From: Halieaceae bacterium
GTDB taxonomy: Bacteria > Pseudomonadota > Gammaproteobacteria > Pseudomonadales > Halieaceae
Length of the DNA stretch: 7,302 bases
NCBI GenBank assembly: GCA_018666055.1
Contig: JABJAS010000006.1
Location: 1 to 7,302, forward strand
Direction: 5' to 3'
Below the pieces are notes generated by a model. The model saw only the letters and a program-made list of their open reading frames with translations. It had not been told where the DNA came from and did no database searches. Shown piece by piece: positions 1 through 7,302 of this stretch. The translations under genes were made by a program, and so were the position numbers. The number at the start of each line of letters is the position of its first letter. Within the stretch, counting starts at the first letter, position 1.

Positions 1-1
1 C

Positions 2-628
2 TCGAGCCTCGATCGGATTTTTACGCGGATCGGTTCATCGGATGACCTCGCCAGCGGGCGTTCTACCTTCATGGTGGAAATGACCGAGACCGCCAATATA
101 CTTCACAACGCGACAGAACGCAGCTTAGTGATCATGGATGAGATCGGCAGAGGCACCAGTACGTTTGATGGGTTGAGCATTGCGTGGGCGACCGCGCTAG
201 CCCTCGCCAATCAGGTCAAAGCCATTACTTTTTTTGCCACCCATTACTTCGAGCTGACAGCGCTGCCAGAGCAACACGCCGCGATGGCCAATGTGCATCT
301 CGATGCGACCGAGCACGAGGACCACGTTGTCTTCTTACACCAAATACAAGAAGGCCCGGCGAACCGCAGCTTCGGCCTACAAGTGGCGCGTCTCGCGGGG
401 GTACCCGCTGGTGTTTTAAGCACGGCTCGCGACAAGCTTCAGGCACTAGAGAGCGGCCAACACACTGGGCCAGCCCCAACCCAAAACGACCTGTTTTCGG
501 CGCCCGGACCCAGTGTGCCCTCGCCAGTGATCGAACAGTTACGCGCGTTAAATCCAGACGACATGACAGCGCGCGAGGCATTGGCCTGTCTCTACGAGCT
601 GAAACAAAATCTTGAAGACAAGCCCTGA
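2..628 (+). CDS. mutS: DNA mismatch repair protein MutS, C-terminal part (5' end outside window)
   Basis: This is the last 208 codons of MutS, the ATPase that recognises mismatches and recruits MutL. The frame is open from base 2; the ATG at 71 is internal, because recognisable MutS sequence ([23 protein letters not shown]) runs through it. The Walker A loop is upstream of the window. Visible parts are the Walker B segment [16 protein letters not shown] (Asp and Glu codons at 137-142), the switch histidine in FFATHYFEL (codon 242-244), the composite-site segment around [15 protein letters not shown], a variable linker, and a C-terminal helical tail ([18 protein letters not shown]) like the one that mediates oligomerisation in the E. 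coli protein. The linker carries QNDLF (482-496), a good match to the sliding-clamp binding pentapeptide. The end is intact, with TGA at 626-628. Adjacent fdxA on the same strand is usual for Pseudomonas-type genomes. Confidence 0.98.
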   Translation, partial: SSLDRIFTRIGSSDDLASGRSTFMVEMTETANILHNATERSLVIMDEIGRGTSTFDGLSIAWATALALANQVKAITFFATHYFELTALPEQHAAMANVHLDATEHEDHVVFLHQIQEGPANRSFGLQVARLAGVPAGVLSTARDKLQALESGQHTGPAPTQNDLFSAPGPSVPSPVIEQLRALNPDDMTAREALACLYELKQNLEDKP

Positions 629-635
629 AGAGTTT

Positions 636-670
636 TCAAAGCCGGCCCCAACCAGTATCCTTCGGCTTGA
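636..670 (+). promoter_or_regulatory. Hairpin in the mutS-fdxA gap, with a weak possible promoter
   Basis: The arms AAGCCG (639-644) and CGGCTT (663-668) pair perfectly. Two further pairs (636-637 with 669-670) form if A638 is bulged, and the loop is 18 nt. No T-run follows, so it is not a standard intrinsic terminator. It ends 7 bases before the fdxA ribosome binding site. The same stretch holds a poor sigma-70-like pair, TTTTCA (633-638) and TATCCT (656-661), spaced by 17 bases, each matching consensus at four of six positions. Either or neither may be functional. Confidence 0.3.
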
Positions 671-677
671 GATGAGT

Positions 678-681
678 GAGG
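678..681 (+). promoter_or_regulatory. Ribosome binding site of fdxA
   Basis: GAGG lies 7 bases before the ATG at 689. It fixes the fdxA start, and the resulting N-terminus matches the Azotobacter-type ferredoxin family. Confidence 0.75.
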
Positions 682-688
682 TATTGGT

Positions 689-1012
689 ATGACGTTCGTT
701 GTCGGTGAAGATTGCATCAAGTGCAAGCATACAGATTGTGTAGAAGTGTGCCCGGTCGATTGTTTTTATGAAGGTCCGAATTTCTTGGTGATCCATCCAG
801 ATGAGTGCATTGATTGCGCACTCTGTGAGCCAGAGTGCCCGGTCGACGCCATTTTTTCAGAAGACGAGCTGCCCGCTGATCAGGAAAACTTTCTGGCGCT
901 CAATACCGAACTCGCCGAAGTGTGGCCTAACATTACCGAACGCAAAGAACCGCTGCCAGATGCAGAAGACTGGGCGGGCAAGCCCGGCAAGCTGGAACTC
1001 CTTGAGCGCTAA
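689..1012 (+). CDS. fdxA: Seven-iron ferredoxin (3Fe-4S plus 4Fe-4S), FdxA type
   Basis: A 107-residue cytoplasmic electron carrier, the full family length and very close to Azotobacter vinelandii ferredoxin I. By alignment, the 3Fe-4S cluster would be held by C9, C17 and C50 and the 4Fe-4S cluster by C21, C40, C43 and C46; C12 and C25 are the extra cysteines also seen in that protein. The two CPVD boxes (C21 and C50) reflect the ancient duplication of the ferredoxin fold. The long C-terminal extension ([20 protein letters not shown]) is the part that separates this type from short bacterial ferredoxins. The Azotobacter protein has been linked to low-potential electron transfer and to control of the NADPH:ferredoxin reductase. 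The gene follows mutS by 60 bp and converges on nlpD, the usual partner arrangement except that rpoS is missing. The physiological partner cannot be read from this window. Confidence 0.97.
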   Translation: MTFVVGEDCIKCKHTDCVEVCPVDCFYEGPNFLVIHPDECIDCALCEPECPVDAIFSEDELPADQENFLALNTELAEVWPNITERKEPLPDAEDWAGKPGKLELLER

Positions 1013-1045
1013 ATGACCAATACGCTGCGCGAGCGGGGCAACGCG
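1013..1045. other. Convergent intergenic gap between fdxA and nlpD, weak hairpin only
   Basis: Only 33 bp separate the two stop codons. GCGCG (1027-1031) can pair with CGCGC (1042-1046) around a 10-nt loop, and CGCT (1023-1026) with AGCG (1032-1035). Neither is followed by a T-run on either strand, so a shared bidirectional terminator is possible but not convincing. This is where rpoS would be expected in related genomes; no remnant of it fits here. Confidence 0.3.
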
Positions 1046-1921
1046 CTACCGACTGGGTAGGACTGTCATGGGGTCTATCGGGACACCATTACGTCGTATC
1101 TCAAAGTGCAATTTGACCGACTCAGCACTCGTGCTCCCCATACGTGCGATGGTTTCACCAGCGGCCACAAAGGTACCCTCGGCGACTAGTAGCGCATCGT
1201 TGTGGCCATAAGCACTCAGGTAGGTGTCGTTGTGCTTCACGATCAATAGCGCGCCATACCCGGTCACGCCCGACCCGGCATACACCACCACGCCATCCGC
1301 GGTTGCCACCACCGGGTCACCCCGCTGACCAACTAGATCTAAGCCCTTATTGCGATCACCAGCAAAACGACGACTCACGTTGCCTGATACAGGCCATAAC
1401 CATCGACTGACCGGGGCGTTTGTGAGGGTGGGCGCATCGGGCGCCACGGTAACCGACTTTTTTTCTGCCTCCGGCGAGACCGCGTCAGTGGTTGGCCTGG
1501 GTACCGGTTTGGCCGGCGTGTTAGCCTTGGGTAATGTCGTTTTTGCCGCACTCCCTCGGGACAACTGCGGCTGAGGCACAGGGGGAACCGTACGCAGTGA
1601 CTCACCTACTAAAATGGTAAAGGGTGGATCAATCTCGTTAAATTGCGCCAGCGTTCGATAATCCATACCCAATCTAAAAGCCACTGAATACAGCGTGTCG
1701 CCCTGCTGAACGCGATAATCAGGTCCCTGAGGCAGGTCGGTGTTAACCACCTGTTCACTCGGCGCTGATGGCCGCTCGCTTGGCATGGATTGCCGTACTT
1801 CTGGCGCCACATCAACCCGTGTGGTCGAGCGATTCTCGATCACGGCGGGGGGATGATCCGCGCAGGCACTCAACAGCACTCCCATCGCGCACGCCACCAA
1901 CCAGCGATTCATTCGTTGCAT
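1046..1921 (-). CDS. nlpD: NlpD-like lipoprotein, LysM plus degenerate LytM (M23) domain; amidase activator
   Basis: A 291-residue envelope lipoprotein. The N-terminus (MQRMNR, then a hydrophobic stretch) ends in a lipobox, L17-S18-A19-C20, with C20 as lipidation site; A21 at +2 suggests outer-membrane sorting. A LysM peptidoglycan-binding domain spans about 69-112, a Pro/Thr-rich linker about 113-172, and an M23/LytM domain about 178-288. The M23 metal site is degenerate: the first His of HxxxD is N191 (D195 remains), and the first His of HxH is K270 (H272 remains). H240 also remains. This is the state seen in E. coli NlpD, which does not cut peptidoglycan itself but activates the amidase AmiC during cell separation. 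The ATG at 1921 lies 7 bp after the DUF368 stop; GTGAG overlapping that stop is a weak ribosome binding site, so coupling is likely. ATG 1912 is a possible alternative start. In many relatives rpoS follows and is transcribed partly from within nlpD; here fdxA follows in the opposite direction. Confidence 0.95.
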   Translation of the reverse strand: MQRMNRWLVACAMGVLLSACADHPPAVIENRSTTRVDVAPEVRQSMPSERPSAPSEQVVNTDLPQGPDYRVQQGDTLYSVAFRLGMDYRTLAQFNEIDPPFTILVGESLRTVPPVPQPQLSRGSAAKTTLPKANTPAKPVPRPTTDAVSPEAEKKSVTVAPDAPTLTNAPVSRWLWPVSGNVSRRFAGDRNKGLDLVGQRGDPVVATADGVVVYAGSGVTGYGALLIVKHNDTYLSAYGHNDALLVAEGTFVAAGETIARMGSTSAESVKLHFEIRRNGVPIDPMTVLPSR

Positions 1922-1928
1922 CGCGCGC

Positions 1929-2840
1929 TCACGATGCTTCGCGCCCTGCTATCGCCGAGACGGACCAGACCAGTATCAGCCCCAGCGCAAAACTGGTGAG
2001 GCAAAGCATTATCTGAGGATCACTCAGCAATGGATCGAACGGTAATACTGGCCGCGTCAACTCAACAGACCCACCCATCGAATCCACCAACACGGTGATC
2101 TGCCAAGGCCATACTGATGACAAAGAACCCAACAAGACGCCGCTTAAAAAAGCCATCATCGCGACGCGCGCCCGCAGTAAGAGAAAGTTCAGAATGCGTG
2201 CAAAGGTGATGAGACCTACCGCGCATCCCAATGCAAAGACTGACAGCTCGTTGAACTGCAACCCTTTTACCGCCCCGAGCACAGGGCCATACATACCGAG
2301 TAACACCAGCATGAAACTGCCAGAAATACCAGGCAGTATCATCGCGCAGATGGCCACGGTGCCGGCAATGAAGAACCCCAGTAAGCTTGCTGAAAAAGGA
2401 ATCGGCGGCGCCAGCGAGATCGATACCGCCAGCGCACACCCTAAAGCAAAGAACCCCACACGACTCAACCGATCCAGTGAGACTTCGCTGCGCAACAATA
2501 GCGCGCCACTGATGAGAATGAGACCCGAAAAAAAAGACCAGAGGGGTTGAGGGTAATGTAACAGCAACCAATGAATGGCCGAGGCCAGTGCAAAGATCGC
2601 TGAGAGAATACCCGCAAACAGCCAGCCCAAAAAAGGGCCGTCCAGTCGATACCAGAGCGCCCGCCAACGGCCAGTGAACAACAACACGATCGCCTGTTTA
2701 TCGATTTTGACTAAGGCGCCCAGTAGGCGCGCATAGATGCCGGTGATCAAGGCAACCGTGCCGCCTGAAACACCGGGCACAATGTCGGCGGCACCCATGG
2801 CCAGCCCGCGTGCGTAAATGCCGATGGGATTGAGCTTCAT
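1929..2840 (-). CDS. popT: DUF368 membrane protein, probable undecaprenyl-phosphate translocase (PopT family)
   Basis: A 303-residue polytopic inner-membrane protein. It carries the DUF368 hallmark ADIVPGVSGGT at about 18-28 and a second copy of the theme, MILPGISGS, at 167-175. Around both copies the pattern PG-x-SG, hydrophobic helix, G-(I/M)-Y, then LGA repeats, which points to two internally duplicated halves with re-entrant PG loops. Hydrophobic segments are visible near 71-95, 98-117, 127-145, 151-165, 176-193, 199-222, 227-243 and 276-297. Studies of this family (PopT) and of unrelated DedA proteins (UptA) implicate them in returning the lipid carrier undecaprenyl phosphate to the inner leaflet; applying that here is inference from family membership. 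The ATG overlaps the pcm stop by 4 nt (ATGA at 2840-2837) without a strong ribosome binding site, suggesting translational coupling. Neighbours making isoprenoids, LPS sugar and division proteins fit an envelope role. Confidence 0.9.
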   Translation of the reverse strand: MKLNPIGIYARGLAMGAADIVPGVSGGTVALITGIYARLLGALVKIDKQAIVLLFTGRWRALWYRLDGPFLGWLFAGILSAIFALASAIHWLLLHYPQPLWSFFSGLILISGALLLRSEVSLDRLSRVGFFALGCALAVSISLAPPIPFSASLLGFFIAGTVAICAMILPGISGSFMLVLLGMYGPVLGAVKGLQFNELSVFALGCAVGLITFARILNFLLLRARVAMMAFLSGVLLGSLSSVWPWQITVLVDSMGGSVELTRPVLPFDPLLSDPQIMLCLTSFALGLILVWSVSAIAGREAS

Positions 2841-3490
2841 CGGGCAACACCACTGATCATCGGCACAAAATTGACCTCTTCGATCACCTCTTCCACAAAT
2901 CCCTCAGGGGTCGCAGTAATCATCATTAGGCGCTGCCGATCCCCCCCCACTGGAAGAATCATGCAGCCATCGGGCGCTAGCTGATCCAACAACGTTTTCG
3001 GAATACGTTCGGGCGCCGCCGCACCCAGAATCAAGTCAAATGGTGCCTCACCTGGCCAGCCCTCCAGGCCATCGCCATGCCGCAGCCGGACATTGCGCAC
3101 TCGTAAGGCACGCAGTTGCTTTCGTGCTCGCTCTTGCAGCGGCTTGATCCGCTCAATCGCACAGATTTCGTCGACCAGCGATGCCAAAATAGCAGTTTGG
3201 TAACCTGAGCCACTACCGATCTCTAAGACTTTACGTGGCTTACCGCGCGCCAGCGCCAACTCACTCATTCTCGCTACCATGTAGGGTTGCGACAGCGTTT
3301 GCCCATAGCCAATGGGCAGCGCCGTGTCTTCATAGGATCGGTGCGCCAACGCCTCATCAACAAACAAATGACGCGGCACGCTCCGAATAGCCTCAAGCAC
3401 CTCAACACGGGTAATGCCTTGATCCATTAACCGCTGAATCAAACGCTCTCGCGTTCGCTGCGACGTCATGCCAATGCCCATTCGACTCAC
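2837..3490 (-). CDS. pcm: Protein-L-isoaspartate O-methyltransferase
   Basis: A 217-residue cytoplasmic repair enzyme that uses S-adenosylmethionine to methylate L-isoaspartyl residues in aged proteins so that they can revert to aspartate. Family features in order are the N-terminal helical part ending in [24 protein letters not shown], the substrate/active-site segment [13 protein letters not shown] with the conserved Ser at 67, SAM-binding motif [12 protein letters not shown] (88-98), the motif II region [16 protein letters not shown] (138-146), the motif III segment [12 protein letters not shown], and the C-terminal VNFVPM. The longest start is GTG at 3490, overlapping the ispF stop as GTGA. 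ATG 3481 (three codons in) has a better-placed GAGG (3495-3492, spacing 10) and may be the true start. A run of eight G lies at codons 181-184. In many relatives surE precedes pcm; it is absent here. Confidence 0.96.
   Translation of the reverse strand: MSRMGIGMTSQRTRERLIQRLMDQGITRVEVLEAIRSVPRHLFVDEALAHRSYEDTALPIGYGQTLSQPYMVARMSELALARGKPRKVLEIGSGSGYQTAILASLVDEICAIERIKPLQERARKQLRALRVRNVRLRHGDGLEGWPGEAPFDLILGAAAPERIPKTLLDQLAPDGCMILPVGGDRQRLMMITATPEGFVEEVIEEVNFVPMISGVAR
2941..2948 (-). repeat. Eight-base G homopolymer inside pcm
   Basis: On the coding strand the run is G8, read as GTG-GGG-GGG-GAT (Val-Gly-Gly-Asp) in the conserved ILPVGG segment. It is the longest single-base run I see in the window. 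Slippage there would frameshift pcm within its last 40 codons. The frame is intact as given. Confidence 0.8.
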
Positions 3491-3978
3491 GCCTCGTCAC
3501 CGCCTTGCACAATCAACGCTACCGCGTAACTCGCGATACCCTCGCTGCGACCCTCAAAACCAAGGCGTTCCGTAGTCGTTGCTTTGACATTGACAGCACT
3601 GACGTCCACCCCAAGATCTGACGCGATGTGGGCCTGCATCGACCCAATATGCTCACTTAGGCGCGGGGTCTGCGCGACGACGGTGACATCAACGTTGCCC
3701 ACCAGCCATCCTTGTTGCGCCAGCTTGCTAACAACGGTTTGCAACAAAACCCGGCTATCCACGCCTCGAAATTGCGCATCCGTGTCGGGGAAATGACGAC
3801 CGATATCCCCCAGCCCGGCAGCCCCCAACAATGCGTCGCACAGCGCATGCAGCACCACATCACCGTCTGAGTGCGCGATCAAGCCAAAATCGCACTCGAT
3901 AGTGGTACCCCCGAGCACTATATGGCTGCCTTGTCCGCAAGCATGCACGTCGTAACCATGACCTATCCGCATCGTCAT
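3487..3978 (-). CDS. ispF: 2-C-methyl-D-erythritol 2,4-cyclodiphosphate synthase
   Basis: A 163-residue cytoplasmic enzyme of the MEP isoprenoid pathway; it closes CDP-methylerythritol 2-phosphate to the cyclodiphosphate with release of CMP. The metal ligands are D10 and H12 in IGHGYDVH and H44 in [10 protein letters not shown], matching D8, H10 and H42 of the E. coli enzyme. FPDTD (63-67) and the [13 protein letters not shown] segment (132-144), with T135 and E137 at the conserved catalytic region, are present, and the length is normal for the trimeric enzyme. The ATG at 3978 is supported by a GAGGA 9 bases upstream; the ATG at 3972 aligns with the E. coli start but is 15 bases from that site. 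It follows ispD by 2 bp, the common ispD-ispF pairing, and overlaps pcm by 4 nt instead of leading into truD and surE. Confidence 0.98.
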   Translation of the reverse strand: MTMRIGHGYDVHACGQGSHIVLGGTTIECDFGLIAHSDGDVVLHALCDALLGAAGLGDIGRHFPDTDAQFRGVDSRVLLQTVVSKLAQQGWLVGNVDVTVVAQTPRLSEHIGSMQAHIASDLGVDVSAVNVKATTTERLGFEGRSEGIASYAVALIVQGGDEA

Positions 3979-3980
3979 AC

Positions 3981-4675
3981 TCAGCGATCCTCGGCTGCTC
4001 TAAGAAACATGTCGGCAAAGACCAAATCCGCCTCCACCGTCACCTTGATGTTACTCGACGCACCCTCAACAACGTGAACGGGTTGACCCGCTCGCTCCAT
4101 CGCCATGGCCTCGTCGGTCACTGAGACGCCCCCCTCAATACAGTGCCGCAGCGCATCCCGCAGCGGCTGCAACGGAAAAAGCTGCGGTGTTTGTGCACGC
4201 CATAGTATCGAGCGATCCACTGTTTTCTCGATCTCGCCCTGACCATTGACCTGCTTCAGTGTATCGGCAACGGGTTCGGCGAGGATCACCCCTTCTCCCA
4301 ACACCCGCGCCCTGTCGATTAACGCTGCTAAGGCATCAACCGTGAGGCACGGTCGAGCCGCATCGTGCACCAGCGCCCAGTCACCCTCGGCGACCTGTTC
4401 TTTCAGAGCATCAAGGCCCGCCAAAACAGAGTGTGCTCGGGTGACTCCCCCTAGCGTGGTTTGCACTCGCTCATGGGAGAGGCTGGCAATAGTGTCGGCG
4501 CGCCGATCAGCAGAATCCATGGCAACGACTACGCCACAAATATCGCGCGATTGTAGCAACGCGCGCAAGGTGTGCTCCATCAAAGGCGCTCCCGCCACCT
4601 CGCGATATTGTTTTGGGGTATCGCCTCCGAGGCGCCGACCTGCGCCCGCGGCAGGCATGATTGCCCAAAGTCGCT

Positions 4676-4679
<4 letters not shown>
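3981..4679 (-). CDS. ispD: 2-C-methyl-D-erythritol 4-phosphate cytidylyltransferase
   Basis: A 232-residue cytoplasmic enzyme that couples CTP to methylerythritol phosphate in the MEP pathway. The nucleotide-binding loop [17 protein letters not shown] holds R16 and K23, equivalent to E. coli R20 and K27. VHDAARPC carries D106, [16 protein letters not shown] carries R156 (E. coli R157), VTDEA lies at 188-191, and NIKVT carries K212 (E. coli K213). Length and motif order are those of a complete, active enzyme. The start is GTG 4679 in a GTGA overlap with the ftsB stop; it places the AAGxG loop at the normal distance from the N-terminus, while the next Met (M8) would cut into the first beta strand. 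A strong GAGGAG within the end of ftsB supports it. CTP for the reaction is made by pyrG in the same cluster. Confidence 0.98.
3988..3992 (-). promoter_or_regulatory. Ribosome binding site of ispF inside the ispD 3' end
   Basis: GAGGA on the - strand, within the last codons of ispD (Glu-Asp), lies 9 bases before ATG 3978. It favours that start over ATG 3972. Confidence 0.6.
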
Positions 4680-6264
<1,585 letters not shown>

Positions 6265-6276
6265 TCAAAAAATGAT

Positions 6277-7302
<1,026 letters not shown>

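Noticed and set aside
225..581. A 118-codon - strand open frame antisense to mutS
   Set aside because: Arg-rich translation without a domain, entirely inside the conserved MutS C-terminus; a shadow frame.
548..796. An 82-codon - strand frame spanning the mutS end, the gap and the fdxA start
   Set aside because: It covers the only larger + strand gap, but has no recognisable protein features and runs against two well-supported genes.
748..846. A 12-base direct repeat (GTGCCCGGTCGA) at 748-759 and 835-846
   Set aside because: Both copies encode the Cys-Pro-Val-Asp of the two cluster-binding halves of the ferredoxin, so it reflects the duplicated fold rather than a DNA element.
2062..2667. A 201-codon open frame on the - strand and a 151-codon frame on the + strand (2095-2550)
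   Set aside because: Both lie wholly within the DUF368 gene, which has clear family motifs. Their translations are Cys/Trp- or Lys/Arg/Pro-rich with no recognisable domain, typical of shadow frames.

Overview
The window is an ordinary chromosomal housekeeping block from a gammaproteobacterium that looks free-living and compact. This rests on the gene order pyrG-kdsA-eno-ftsB-ispD-ispF-pcm-(DUF368)-nlpD facing fdxA and mutS, and on close resemblance of the proteins to Pseudomonas/Azotobacter and Escherichia relatives (for example an Azotobacter-type seven-iron ferredoxin). The mutS-fdxA pair converging on the nlpD side is the Pseudomonas-like form of this locus, so I favour a Pseudomonadales/Oceanospirillales/Cellvibrionales-type bacterium. 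I cannot name a genus. By eye the DNA is moderately GC-rich and even throughout. I see no mobile element, RNA gene, CRISPR array or origin.

Layout. On the + strand, positions 2-628 hold the last 208 codons of mutS (mismatch repair), followed after 60 bp by fdxA (689-1012). A 33-bp gap separates these from a long - strand gene cluster. Read in its own direction, from the right edge of the window, the cluster runs: pyrG C-terminus (7302-7131), kdsA, eno, ftsB, ispD, ispF, pcm, a DUF368 membrane protein, and nlpD (ending at 1046). Every base from 1046 to 7302 is coding except three tiny gaps of 27, 2 and 7 bp. Five of the eight junctions are 4-nt ATGA/GTGA stop-start overlaps.

How the genes fit together. 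The cluster is mainly an envelope set. PyrG makes CTP, used among other things for CMP-Kdo, and KdsA makes Kdo-8-phosphate for LPS. IspD (which uses CTP) and IspF make isoprenoid precursors that lead to undecaprenyl carriers. The DUF368 protein probably recycles undecaprenyl phosphate across the membrane. FtsB and NlpD act in septal peptidoglycan synthesis and splitting. Eno (glycolysis) and Pcm (protein repair) are the usual passengers.

The interesting points are absences and substitutions. No rpoS lies between nlpD and fdxA, no truD or surE lies between ispF and pcm, and a DUF368 gene sits between pcm and nlpD. I found no evidence of an undescribed multi-gene system.
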